Shown: positions 29,229 through 38,384 of the stretch, one piece after another
How the letters are laid out: every line of letters starts with the position of its first letter
How positions within the stretch are numbered: the first letter of the stretch is position 1
NCBI RefSeq assembly: GCF_005925325.1
Contig: NZ_SRMP01000006.1
Span: forward strand, 285,791 to 349,790
DNA: 64,000 nt
Source of the DNA: Pedobacter helvus
GTDB lineage: Bacteria > Bacteroidota > Bacteroidia > Sphingobacteriales > Sphingobacteriaceae
Reading direction: 5' to 3'
Program-made: the position numbers and the translations under genes
The notes under the pieces: model-generated
Told to the model about the DNA's origin: nothing
The model's input: only the letters and a program-made list of their open reading frames with translations
Database searches by the model: none

Positions 29229-32200
29229 ATGAAAAAAACTTTCTGGGATGATGTCCCAATTCGATTTTCTATGCCAAAATTAAGCCGATATAAGAGGGGA
29301 CTCCTCATTTTTTGTTTTGCATTTTGCTTTCAAATGGCTTTTGCACAACAACCTACATTAGACCTTAACGTAAAAGACACTTCGCTAAAGCAGGTGCTTA
29401 AACTTATTGAAGGTAAAACAGACTATGTATTTTTTTATAATGATGCCAATGTAGATGTTACCCAAAAGGTAAGTGTAAACTTAAAACAGAAACCGTTGGC
29501 TCAAGTCCTTAATGATGTCTTAGTGAATTGTACTTATCGTATTGATACACAAGCAAAAAAAATATATCTGCTTCCTGCAAAAATATCGGATAAAATTAAA
29601 GTAAGCGGCATAGTTAACGATACTGAAGGTCAACCTATTATTGGCGCTGGTGTTAAGGTTAAGGGTACTTCTGAAACTACAGTTACCGACCAAAATGGAA
29701 AATTTAACATCTCCGCAGAGAAGGGAATGATGCTTCTCATCAGTTATGTTGGTTTTACTACAAAAGAATTAGAGATTACTTCAGATAAAGTGATGAAGAT
29801 TACTTTAGAAGAATCTAATATTGCTATGAACGAGGTGGTGGTAGTTGGCTATGGCACTGTACGTAAGCGTGATTTAACAGGTTCTGTTGCTACACTGAAG
29901 AGCGAAAACTTTAACGTAGGCGTAATGACATCGCCTACGCAGTTAATGCAGGGACGAGTTGCGGGTGTAAACATTACTTCTAATGGCGGGGAGCCTGGAG
30001 GAGGTATGACCGTTAGGATAAGGGGCGCTAACTCAATCCGTTCGGGACAGGATCCTTTATATGTAGTAGATGGTGTGCCTTTAGATATTACCGATGTTCA
30101 AGCTTCGGGTGGAAGTGTGACAGGTGTTGGCAGTGCAGCAAAGAAAAATCCACTAAATTTCCTTAATACAGATGATATCGAATCTATTGAGGTTTTAAAA
30201 GATGCTTCTGCAACGGCCATTTATGGTGCTAGAGGATCAAATGGTGTGGTGTTGGTGACTACCAAGAAAGGTAAAAAAGGCGAAGGATCTATCAATTACT
30301 CGGGCTATATGTCTGTTTCGGAACTTCCAAAAAAATTGGACGTAATGACGGCAGATGAGTTTCGTAGCTATGTAAAGGCCAATAATTTTACGGTAACCGA
30401 TTTAAAAGATAACACAAATTGGCAAGATCAGATATTCCGAACGGCTAATACTCAAAACCACAACCTTTCGTATGGTGGCGGTACCGAGAATACGCTATAC
30501 CGTTTTTCTCTAAATCACATGGATCAACAAGGTATTATCGATAGAACAGGTGTTAAAAAGTATACAGGCCGTTTTAATGTTACGCAAAATGCCCTTAAAA
30601 ACAGAGTGAAATTTGAAGCAAATGTTACTTTGGCCCGCACTAATGACCAGCGTGTTCCAATAGGTGAAACCGGCGGATTTGAAGGCGATGTATTATTGTC
30701 TGCACTTAAATTAAATCCTACTTTTCCAGTGTTTAAAGCTGATGGATCTTATTACCAATCAAGTGGCGATGAAAGAAACCCGGTAGCAATGATTAAACTA
30801 ACAGATGATAATAACCGCATAGATAGGGTTTTGGGAAATTTAACTACTACCGTAAATATTCTTAAAAACTTAACGTACAAGGTTAATTTTGCTTTGGATC
30901 ATTCCAGCATTTCGAGAAAAGTTGTACAGCGTAAAGATCTTATTTATCTTACCAATGGCGGTACGGTAGACATCAATGATATTGCTCTTGATAGTAAATT
31001 GATGGAGAATTTCCTTACTTATGAAACAACCATTAAGCAAATGCACCGCATAAATGTATTGGCAGGTCATTCTTATCAGCACTTTAAAAATTATAACTAC
31101 GGAATGTCTGTAAATGGTTTCAAAAATAATGAAATAGATTACCTCAATAACCTTGCCTTGGGTAATTACACTAGCGCAATTGTACAATCGGGTATCCAAA
31201 TTAATGAGTTGCAATCTTTCTTTGGTAGATTAACCTACAGTTACAATGGCAAATATTTGTTTACGGGTACGCTACGTGCCGATGGTTCTACAAAATTTGG
31301 TGTAAATAACAAGTATGGTAAATTTCCTTCTGCATCGGCTGCTTGGCGTTTAAGCGAAGAGAGCTTCCTTAAAAAAGTGAAATTTGTAGATGAACTAAAG
31401 TTGAGGTTAGGTTGGGGTATTACGGGGAACCAAGAAATTCCAAACAAAATTTCTCAGGCATTACTGGGTACAGGATCTAATAACGGGGCTGTTTTAGGCG
31501 GCTCGTTAGGTACGGTTACACCTGGTGTTACCTTAACACGTACACCAAACCCTAATTTGAAATGGGAGAGTACAGTTCAATATAACTTAGGTTTAGACTT
31601 TAGCTTGCTTAAAAATAGACTGACTGGTGCTATAGACTTGTTTGAAAAAAATACTAAAGATGCATTGTTGCAGGTATTTTCTATTGCGCCAGCACCTACT
31701 ACTACCGTATGGTCTAATGTACCTAATATGCGTATCATTAATAGAGGTATAGAACTTGATTTAAATGGAGTAGTAATTGATAAAAAGGATTTTGTTTGGA
31801 ATGTCGGTGCCAATTTCTCTAAGGTAAATAACGAAGTTAAAGACTTGCCTTTAAGCCGTATCACCACAGGTTCGCCGAGCGGTCCGGGTATTACTGGTTA
31901 TTCGTCACAAGTAATTATGAGCGGCCAGCCAATCGGTACCTTTTGGGGCTATAAATTTTTAGGCTTCGATGCTAACGGTAAAAGCCAATTTGAATTAGGT
32001 GCCGATGGAAAACCCCTTGAGCAGAGGTTGGGTAATGCATTACCGAAATTTACCTATAACTTTAATACCAGCTTAAAATACAAGCAATGGAATTTAGGCT
32101 TGTTTTTCAATGGAGTTTCTGGAAACAAGGTTTACAACAACCTAGCAAACATAATGGCGCAAAAAACTTTATTGCCAAAAGGTTGGAATGCGATACACAG

Positions 32201-32510
32201 CGCCACAGAATTGCCAGAAGCCGCTAACAATACCCTAGCTTACTCAAGTAGGTTTATTGAAGATGGGTCGTTTTTACGATTAAGTAGTGCAACCTTGGGC
32301 TATACCATCAACACTAAAAAAATTGACTTTATCAAAAGGTTGCAGTTGTATGCATCTGGAAATAACCTTTTTGTAATTACCAAATATTCTGGCTACGATC
32401 CAGAGGTAAACAGTGATCATGCTTCCAATAGCGTGCCTTCTATAGGTATCGATTGGACAACCTATCCGAAAGCAAGAACCGTAACCTTTGGTTTAAATGT
32501 TGAGTTTTAA
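29229..32510 (+). CDS. SusC-type TonB-dependent transporter with STN signalling domain
   Basis: This 1093-residue outer-membrane transporter has a long N-terminus with signal peptide (ending MAFA|Q, about residue 40), an STN domain (LDLNVKDTSLKQVLKLIEG, about 43-115), a carboxypeptidase-like domain (VSGIVNDTEGQPIIGAGVKV), the plug with VVVVGYGTVRKRDLTGSVAT and the SusC hallmark DPLYVVDGVP, then the barrel ending VTFGLNVEF. The STN domain marks it as a signal transducer for the FecR/FecI pair upstream. It works with the SusD lipoprotein whose start lies 10 nt after its stop. Confidence 0.95.
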   Translation: MKKTFWDDVPIRFSMPKLSRYKRGLLIFCFAFCFQMAFAQQPTLDLNVKDTSLKQVLKLIEGKTDYVFFYNDANVDVTQKVSVNLKQKPLAQVLNDVLVNCTYRIDTQAKKIYLLPAKISDKIKVSGIVNDTEGQPIIGAGVKVKGTSETTVTDQNGKFNISAEKGMMLLISYVGFTTKELEITSDKVMKITLEESNIAMNEVVVVGYGTVRKRDLTGSVATLKSENFNVGVMTSPTQLMQGRVAGVNITSNGGEPGGGMTVRIRGANSIRSGQDPLYVVDGVPLDITDVQASGGSVTGVGSAAKKNPLNFLNTDDIESIEVLKDASATAIYGARGSNGVVLVTTKKGKKGEGSINYSGYMSVSELPKKLDVMTADEFRSYVKANNFTVTDLKDNTNWQDQIFRTANTQNHNLSYGGGTENTLYRFSLNHMDQQGIIDRTGVKKYTGRFNVTQNALKNRVKFEANVTLARTNDQRVPIGETGGFEGDVLLSALKLNPTFPVFKADGSYYQSSGDERNPVAMIKLTDDNNRIDRVLGNLTTTVNILKNLTYKVNFALDHSSISRKVVQRKDLIYLTNGGTVDINDIALDSKLMENFLTYETTIKQMHRINVLAGHSYQHFKNYNYGMSVNGFKNNEIDYLNNLALGNYTSAIVQSGIQINELQSFFGRLTYSYNGKYLFTGTLRADGSTKFGVNNKYGKFPSASAAWRLSEESFLKKVKFVDELKLRLGWGITGNQEIPNKISQALLGTGSNNGAVLGGSLGTVTPGVTLTRTPNPNLKWESTVQYNLGLDFSLLKNRLTGAIDLFEKNTKDALLQVFSIAPAPTTTVWSNVPNMRIINRGIELDLNGVVIDKKDFVWNVGANFSKVNNEVKDLPLSRITTGSPSGPGITGYSSQVIMSGQPIGTFWGYKFLGFDANGKSQFELGADGKPLEQRLGNALPKFTYNFNTSLKYKQWNLGLFFNGVSGNKVYNNLANIMAQKTLLPKGWNAIHSATELPEAANNTLAYSSRFIEDGSFLRLSSATLGYTINTKKIDFIKRLQLYASGNNLFVITKYSGYDPEVNSDHASNSVPSIGIDWTTYPKARTVTFGLNVEF

Positions 32511-32520
32511 TTTTAGAATA

Positions 32521-34041
32521 ATGAAAAAGATAATGATATGCTTACTGGTAATAGCTGCCTTTACCAGTTGTACCGACTTGAAGGAAGAAATTCTGAACGA
32601 ACAGGATGGAAGCAAAACGCTTAACAACATAGAAAATATGGGTACGGTGGTAGCACCTGCTTATGCTTACCTCCGCGATATCCAGAGCCGCAGTGGTGTT
32701 TGGGGAACTGTATTGGCAACCACCGACGAGTTGGCTTGGCCTTCTCGAGGTTCCGATTGGGTAAATGATAATCAGCAGAGTTTAACTACGCATGAGTATA
32801 CACCGCAAAACACCTATGTGAGAAATACCTGGAACAGCTTCTTAATTGGAATTACGAAGTCTAATTTGGCCTTATATTATTTGGATAAATATCCGCAAAC
32901 GGAAGACGTAAAACTTTATCAGGCCGAAGTTAGGTTTGTACGTGTGCTGTGTATGTTTTTGCTGAACGATAATTTTGGTAAGTTTCCATTTAGAGAATTT
33001 AGCCAGTTGGATTATTCCGAATCGCCGCAAATCTTAACCAGAGAAACCGCTGTACCAAGAATGATTCAGGAACTGACGGAAATTATTCCAGTGTTGAAGA
33101 AGAAAACGCAATTACCTTACGGAAGAATATCAAAGGCTGCGGCGCAAATGTTACTGGCAAAAATTTACTTGAATTATAAGGTATATTTAAATCAAGAAAA
33201 ATGGCAGGAGGTAGTTACCCTTTGTGATGAGATTATCAATTCTGGCGAATATAAATTGGCTGATGATTATTGGGCACTGTTCCAATATGATAATGCAAAA
33301 TATGGCTACGATACTGAATCTATCTTATCGGTAATTTACGATGAAAACCTGGGACTTACTGGTTCCTCGTGGGTACCAATGACGTTACATTACAACCAAA
33401 AGTTTGGTAATTTTACTAGCCTTTTGAATGGTTGTTGCACCACAGAAACATTTTTTGATACCTGGAGCACTTCTGATTCTAGATTTAAGGACACCAGACA
33501 GATTGGTAAACTTGGCTTTAACCAAGGCTTTTTGGTGGGACAACAATATGGCCTAGATGGCACTGCATTAAAAACGCGTACCGGAGCACCATTGGTTTTC
33601 ACGAAGCAGTTCAATATCAACAACTCTTCTGAACAGGCTGGTGTGCGTGTGGTTAAATATGCTCCAGATCCATTAACGCGTAATACAGGAGCGGCAGGTA
33701 ACGATTTTCACTTTTATCGATTGGCAGACACCTATCTAATGCGTGCCGAGGCTAAATTTAGAAGCGGAAACACTAACGGTGCTTTGGAAGATATCAATAT
33801 CCTAAGAGGAAAAAGAAATCAAGCTGCTCTTACGTCGTTAGATTTAATTAAAATTTATAACGAAAGAGGTTACGAACTGTATTGGGAAGGCAACCGCAGA
33901 AATGATATGGTGCGTTTTGGCACCTATACTGCACCTCGCGATAATAAAAACTACGTAACGGCTAGCTATAAAATTTTGCTGCCAATTCCAATTAGTGCTT
34001 TGGAAGCAAATCCAAAGCTGACGCAAAATCCAGGATACTAA
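32521..34041 (+). CDS. SusD-family glycan-binding lipoprotein (RagB/SusD)
   Basis: This 506-residue lipoprotein has a signal peptide with lipobox AFTSC (Cys18) and the SusD architecture: N-terminal NLYY-like helical TPR region (NTWNSFLIGITKSNLALYYL, RFVRVLCMFLLNDNFG) and C-terminal RagB part (FHFYRLADTYLMRAEAKFRSG, YNERGYELYWEGNRRNDMVRFG). The ATG at 32521 is preferred over 32497, which would overlap susC and spoil the signal peptide. It caps the SusC pore and binds the imported oligosaccharide. Confidence 0.94.
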   Translation: MKKIMICLLVIAAFTSCTDLKEEILNEQDGSKTLNNIENMGTVVAPAYAYLRDIQSRSGVWGTVLATTDELAWPSRGSDWVNDNQQSLTTHEYTPQNTYVRNTWNSFLIGITKSNLALYYLDKYPQTEDVKLYQAEVRFVRVLCMFLLNDNFGKFPFREFSQLDYSESPQILTRETAVPRMIQELTEIIPVLKKKTQLPYGRISKAAAQMLLAKIYLNYKVYLNQEKWQEVVTLCDEIINSGEYKLADDYWALFQYDNAKYGYDTESILSVIYDENLGLTGSSWVPMTLHYNQKFGNFTSLLNGCCTTETFFDTWSTSDSRFKDTRQIGKLGFNQGFLVGQQYGLDGTALKTRTGAPLVFTKQFNINNSSEQAGVRVVKYAPDPLTRNTGAAGNDFHFYRLADTYLMRAEAKFRSGNTNGALEDINILRGKRNQAALTSLDLIKIYNERGYELYWEGNRRNDMVRFGTYTAPRDNKNYVTASYKILLPIPISALEANPKLTQNPGY

Positions 34042-34048
34042 TATCTTT

Positions 34049-34113
34049 AAAACAGGGCAAAACAGATCTTTCACGCTCTTACGCTCTCCGCTCTCCGTTT
34101 TGCCCTGTTTTTT
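34049..34113 (+). terminator. Long-loop intrinsic terminator after susD
   Basis: Perfect 15-bp arms pair 34049-34063 (AAAACAGGGCAAAAC) with 34097-34111, the right arm merging into a TTTTTT run. It sits 8 bp after the susD stop and before the GH65 gene, so GH65 is either expressed at a lower read-through level or has its own promoter. Confidence 0.8.
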
Positions 34114-34161
34114 CTTAACCTGGTACAAATAAAACTCACTTTTCATTTTTATTCAATTACA

Positions 34162-36201
34162 TTGAGCAAAACAATATATGTAGCAATATTTTTGCTATGG
34201 GCCTCTCTTGTGTCAAGAGCCCAACACCCATGGGAAATAACGGCCGACAAAATAGACATAGCTAATTACTATGGAATTTCGGTAGCAAACGGAATGGTGG
34301 GCATTATATCGGCCCCACATCCATTACAGGTAAAGGAAGTAGTATTGGCAGGGGTTTACGATCAATATGCCAGAGGAAGGGTAAGCAACTTTTTGCCGAG
34401 CTATAATTTGCTTAACATGAAGCTTTCTATTGATGGCACAGGCATAACTATCGCCAACATCAAAAACTACACCCAAAAACTGGACATGCAAAACGGAGAG
34501 TTTGTAGGTGCTTTTGATTATAAAGACATCGCCAGTGTGTCTTATCGTTATACCGCTTTACGTCATTTGCCTCATTCAGTAATGATGAATGTAACCATAA
34601 AGATGAAGTCAAAAGGAAAAATAGCGGTTGATAATTTTTTGGAAACTCCAGCTGCATTGCGAGATCAGCAACATTATTTTAGTGAAATTGAGAAAGCACA
34701 TGTGTACGTTCCCTTATTAACATCCGTAGCCAAAAGCCCATCTGGTTCGTTAACCATAGCGGCCTCAAATACTTTTTTGTTTAACGAAAGTAGAGAAAAA
34801 CAACCCAATATTATCCATAAAATGAACGATACTCATATCCATGCGGCTAAATTTGTAAAGGAGCTAGGGCAGGGCGAGGAATATTCTTTTGCCATACTGG
34901 GTACGCTGATGGCATCTGTACACACTCCAGATCCCTATAACCAAGTAGAGCGTTCTACCATTTTTGCAGCCTTAGAAGGAAAGGAACGATTGCAAAACGC
35001 ACATCGCAACGAATGGCACAAATTATGGCAAAGTGATATTGAGATAGCGGGCGATCCGCAGGCGCAACAAGATGTTAGGAGTATGTTATACCATTTATAT
35101 GCTTTCTCGAGAGAGGATTCCGGTTATTCCTTATCGCCAATGGGCCTAAGTGGTTTGGGCTATAATGGCCATGTATTTTGGGATACAGAAATGTGGATGT
35201 ACCCACCTATGCTTTTGCTACAGCCACAATTGGCTAAAAGTATGATAGACTATCGCTTTAACAGGCTGGAACAAGCAAAAAAGAATGCCCGTATTTATGG
35301 TTACAAAGGTGCGATGTTTCCTTGGGAAAGCGCACACTCCGGAATGGAAGAGACGCCTGTTTGGGCTTTAAGTGGGCCGTTTGAGCATCATATTACGGCC
35401 TGTGTAGGTATTGCGGCCTGGAATTACTTTCTTGTAACACAAGATAAGCAATGGCTAAAAGAAAAAGGCTGGCCTATATTAAAGGAGACAGCCACATTTT
35501 GGCAAAGTAGGGTAGAGGTAAATGATAAAGGAGAATATGAGATTAAGAATGTTGTAGCTGCTGATGAATGGGCCGAAAATATAGACAATAATGCATTTAC
35601 CAATGCTGCAGCAAAGAAAAACCTCATGGCAGCTTATAAATGTGCTATACAGTTAGGTTTAACACCTTCGGCCGAATGGCAGAAAATTGCCGATAAACTT
35701 ACCATAAAAACAATGGCCAATGGCGTAACTCGCGAACATGATACTTATACAAATCAAAATATAAAACAGGCCGACGTAAACTTATTAGCCTACCCACTTA
35801 GGTTAATAACTGATCCCGAACAAATCAAACGAGATTTGGCATTTTATGAAACTAAAGTTCCACAAAAAGGTACCCCAGCAATGACACAAGCTATTTTTGC
35901 GTTGCTTTATAGCCATTTAGGAGATGGGAAAAAAGCTTACAGCTGGTTTCAAGATGCCTACCAGCTTAATCTTAATCCACCGTTTAGGGTAATAGCCGAA
36001 TTTAAAGGAGGTACTAACCCGTATTTTGCTACTGGAGCAGGTGGACTACTTCAAACAATTATAATGGGATTTGCAGGCATAAATATTAAAGAACAAAAAG
36101 GAGGCCTTGAGCAGTTAAAAACAGCGCTTCCACCACATTGGAAAAGCTTAACGATTAAAGGTGTAGGAGTGGAAAAGAAAACATATAAAGTAACTCATTA
36201 A
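34162..36201 (+). CDS. Secreted glycoside hydrolase family 65 enzyme, probably an alpha-glucosidase
   Basis: This 679-residue protein has a signal peptide (to about residue 20, SRA|Q), an N-terminal beta-sandwich, a linker and an (alpha/alpha)6 barrel. GH65 hallmarks are YNGHVFWDTEMWMYPPML, the acid in ADEW (Glu469) followed by IDNNAFTN, and TGAGGLLQTIIMGFAG. Phosphorylases have a phosphate-binding Ser/Thr patch here, whereas this protein has a Glu (Glu613 in IAEFKGG) at the general-base position of GH65 hydrolases, so hydrolysis (for example of kojibiose-like alpha-glucosides) is more likely; the substrate is inferred. The start is TTG, the only one giving an intact signal peptide. It is the enzyme of the SusCD locus. 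Confidence 0.85.
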   Translation: MSKTIYVAIFLLWASLVSRAQHPWEITADKIDIANYYGISVANGMVGIISAPHPLQVKEVVLAGVYDQYARGRVSNFLPSYNLLNMKLSIDGTGITIANIKNYTQKLDMQNGEFVGAFDYKDIASVSYRYTALRHLPHSVMMNVTIKMKSKGKIAVDNFLETPAALRDQQHYFSEIEKAHVYVPLLTSVAKSPSGSLTIAASNTFLFNESREKQPNIIHKMNDTHIHAAKFVKELGQGEEYSFAILGTLMASVHTPDPYNQVERSTIFAALEGKERLQNAHRNEWHKLWQSDIEIAGDPQAQQDVRSMLYHLYAFSREDSGYSLSPMGLSGLGYNGHVFWDTEMWMYPPMLLLQPQLAKSMIDYRFNRLEQAKKNARIYGYKGAMFPWESAHSGMEETPVWALSGPFEHHITACVGIAAWNYFLVTQDKQWLKEKGWPILKETATFWQSRVEVNDKGEYEIKNVVAADEWAENIDNNAFTNAAAKKNLMAAYKCAIQLGLTPSAEWQKIADKLTIKTMANGVTREHDTYTNQNIKQADVNLLAYPLRLITDPEQIKRDLAFYETKVPQKGTPAMTQAIFALLYSHLGDGKKAYSWFQDAYQLNLNPPFRVIAEFKGGTNPYFATGAGGLLQTIIMGFAGINIKEQKGGLEQLKTALPPHWKSLTIKGVGVEKKTYKVTH

Positions 36202-36234
36202 TTTAGTAAGTTTTGCTTAAACAGAATAATCAAC

Positions 36235-36272
36235 ATATGAGGATAGTAGTAAAACTATCCTCATATTTTTTA
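36235..36272 (+). terminator. Intrinsic terminator of the GH65 gene
   Basis: A perfect 13-bp stem pairs 36235-36247 (ATATGAGGATAGT) with 36254-36266, followed by TTTTT. It lies 34 bp after the stop. Confidence 0.88.
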
Positions 36273-36280
36273 AGATATAT

Positions 36281-36356
36281 TTTTAGCTTTAGCATATTTG
36301 ATGATATTGGTGATGGCTTCTTAAATCACATGTAGTATTACAATACGAGTATCTAT
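36281..36356 (-). pseudogene. 76-bp relic of a histidine kinase gene
   Basis: This intergenic stretch matches 22011-22086, inside the kinase gene at 21796-23751, with about 6 differences in 76 bp. On the minus strand it would encode the N-box region (EAITNIIK), but one change makes an in-frame stop. Nothing else of a kinase gene surrounds it, so it is a stray duplicated fragment or the last trace of a deleted paralogue. Confidence 0.75.
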
Positions 36357-36415
36357 TAGCTTATTTACAAAATGATATAGCAGCAGGGCAACAAAGGTCT
36401 GCGATTTACTATTGT

Positions 36416-37651
36416 CTACAATAAGAACATTAGAAAGGCTGCTGTTGTCATTAATATCAATGTGATGATACCGAGCACATTCGACATGGTGTTGTTAGTA
36501 AATTTGCCCATAATCTTTTTATTATTCGAAATGTGAAGGATTATAGCAATAAGCACTGGTGCAGTAACTCCATAAAGCACAGCGGCATAGATTAAAGACC
36601 TAATAGGAGAAATACCGAGATACGTTATAAATAACCCCACTATCAATGAAGCGATAATAATAATATAGAAAGGCTTGGCTTCATGAAATTTATAGTCTAA
36701 TCCTTCTTTCCAATCAAATGTTTCGCAGACGATATAAGACAAGGAACCACTCAGTACAGGAATGGCAAGCATGCCTGTTGCAATTACACCCAGCGAAAAT
36801 AAAAGTGAGGCGTAATTTCCGGCCAGTGGTTGCAGTGCTCTAGCTGCCTGCTCCACAGTTTCGATGCGATGAATACCGGCACGGAAAAGAACGGTACCTG
36901 CAGTCAGGATGATAAACCACATCACCAAGTTAGAGAAAAACATACCTAAATTGACATCCTGAGCGATTTCCTGGATGAGACGTTTATTGACTACAATTTT
37001 TCGCTCAGCGTGTTTCAATTCCTCTACTTCCATTGTTGCCTGCCAAAAAAATAGATATGGGGATATTGTAGTGCCCAAAATGGCAACGAGAATAGCAAGA
37101 AAATCCTTGTCAAACCTAATTGTTGGAATAAGTGTTGCTGGTAAGATTTTTCCAAATTGTTGTCCCACGATAAAAGGTACGAGGATGTAAACCATTAGGC
37201 ATACGCAAAGGTAACGCAGAATGCGAGCCATTGTTCTGTATTGCAACTTAATGATTAGGAAAAGTAGTAGCGCTGTGAAAATTCCGCAGAAATACGACGC
37301 TCTTATATTTGGGAATACAAGATTTGCGACAGCACCCATAGCGGAGATGTCGGCGCCGATGTTTAGAACGATAGCGGGAAAGCTAAACAGTAGCATGAGA
37401 TAGGATATTGGTTTAGGATAGTGTGTTTTTAGCACGCCAATTAATCCCGTTCCGGTAACTGCACCAATCCTAGCGCAAATTTCCTGAATACTGGACATTA
37501 GCGGAAAGGTAAGAACCGCTGTCCATAATGTGGCGAGGCCGAACTGTGCACCTGCTTGGGAATAGGTAGCTATACCAGAAGGGTCGTCGTCGCTAGCACC
37601 CGTGATAATACCGGGACCAAATCTTTTCCAGATTCCTTTGTCAATTTTCAT
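36416..37651 (-). CDS. Nramp-family divalent metal transporter, non-canonical metal motif
   Basis: This 411-residue protein has about eleven membrane helices of the Nramp (SLC11) fold. The helix-1 motif, DPGN in classical Mn/Fe transporters, reads DDDPSGIAT (21-29), and the helix-6 region reads ISPYLFFWQATMEVEE instead of the usual MPHN-type motif with its metal-binding Met, so Mn/Fe selectivity is doubtful; Nramp-related carriers with such changes have been linked to other ions such as Mg. It is the end gene of the stress island, with a GTGAT-N5-TCAT site about 105 bp before its start. Confidence 0.85.
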   Translation of the reverse strand: MKIDKGIWKRFGPGIITGASDDDPSGIATYSQAGAQFGLATLWTAVLTFPLMSSIQEICARIGAVTGTGLIGVLKTHYPKPISYLMLLFSFPAIVLNIGADISAMGAVANLVFPNIRASYFCGIFTALLLFLIIKLQYRTMARILRYLCVCLMVYILVPFIVGQQFGKILPATLIPTIRFDKDFLAILVAILGTTISPYLFFWQATMEVEELKHAERKIVVNKRLIQEIAQDVNLGMFFSNLVMWFIILTAGTVLFRAGIHRIETVEQAARALQPLAGNYASLLFSLGVIATGMLAIPVLSGSLSYIVCETFDWKEGLDYKFHEAKPFYIIIIASLIVGLFITYLGISPIRSLIYAAVLYGVTAPVLIAIILHISNNKKIMGKFTNNTMSNVLGIITLILMTTAAFLMFLL

Positions 37652-37755
37652 AGTTGGTTAGGCAGCGTGCCGTTTGACAATTTTTCCTCGGCAGTGCTCT
37701 ATACCAAATTTAGCTGCTGATGTTAATAGTAACGTGATAGTGCTTAGTTCATTAG

Positions 37756-37769
37756 GTGATATTGCTCAT
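37756..37769. promoter_or_regulatory. GTGAT-N5-TCAT putative Crp/Fnr-type site 1
   Basis: GTGAT ATTGC TCAT, followed by TT. It overlaps the stop codon of the receiver gene and lies about 105 bp before the Nramp start (minus strand). The half-sites equal those at 38323 and 43575. Confidence 0.4.
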
Positions 37770-38155
37770 TTCACTGAAGGAGGCCATGTTAGAGGATCCA
37801 ATTTGCTATTGATCACGCCAAAAAGAGCTGCATCATCGAAAGGCTTTATCAAATAACCGTCCGCTCCGAGTTTGTTGCCCATTGCTACCTCGCTCGACTC
37901 AGATTTAGCAGTCATGAATATAAAGGGAATATTTCCAAGTTCGGGATCCTGTCGGAAGCACTGCAATACCGTATAACCATCAACATCAGGCATCATGATA
38001 TCGCAGAGAACAATATCAGGCTTTTGGCTTTTCGCCATTTCCATTCCTATAACACCATTCCCAGTTGCTAATACATAATAACCTGCTAGTTCCAGCATTT
38101 CAGCCAGAGTTTCCCGAATATCCCGAGAGTCTTCGATAATCAGTGCTGTTATCAT
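37766..38155 (-). CDS. Single-domain response regulator receiver
   Basis: This 129-residue CheY-like protein has acidic residues ED (8-9), phospho-acceptor Asp52 (IVLCDIMMPDVDG), a switch Thr (FMTAKSE) and Lys in LIKPFDD. It has no output domain and no kinase beside it. The start at 38155 (ITALIIEDS) is preferred over 38185 because the receiver fold begins there. It shares the divergent region with the L,D-transpeptidase gene. Confidence 0.88.
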   Translation of the reverse strand: MITALIIEDSRDIRETLAEMLELAGYYVLATGNGVIGMEMAKSQKPDIVLCDIMMPDVDGYTVLQCFRQDPELGNIPFIFMTAKSESSEVAMGNKLGADGYLIKPFDDAALFGVINSKLDPLTWPPSVK

Positions 38156-38320
38156 CCGATTATATTTAATTGTATAATAATACATTCAACCTGAAGGATC
38201 GATCATTTAGATTAACCTATGTGGATAGGCTAGAGTGAGCTGTGTAAACATGAAGATACAAATAATTACTGACGGTTCAATTTTTTTTCGAAAGAATATA
38301 ATGTTCCAAGTCAATTGAAT

Positions 38321-38336
38321 TTGTGATGCGCATCAT
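38321..38336. promoter_or_regulatory. GTGAT-N5-TCAT putative Crp/Fnr-type site 2
   Basis: TTGTGATGCGCATCAT contains a perfect 12-bp palindrome TGATGCGCATCA. It ends 49 nt before the L,D-transpeptidase ATG, a distance nearly identical to that of site 3 from its gene. It resembles Crp-type TGTGA-N6-TCA operators. Confidence 0.55.
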
Positions 38337-38384
38337 TTAACTAAACTATTGTTATGCAGAACTTTAAATAGTAATTAAAATGTT

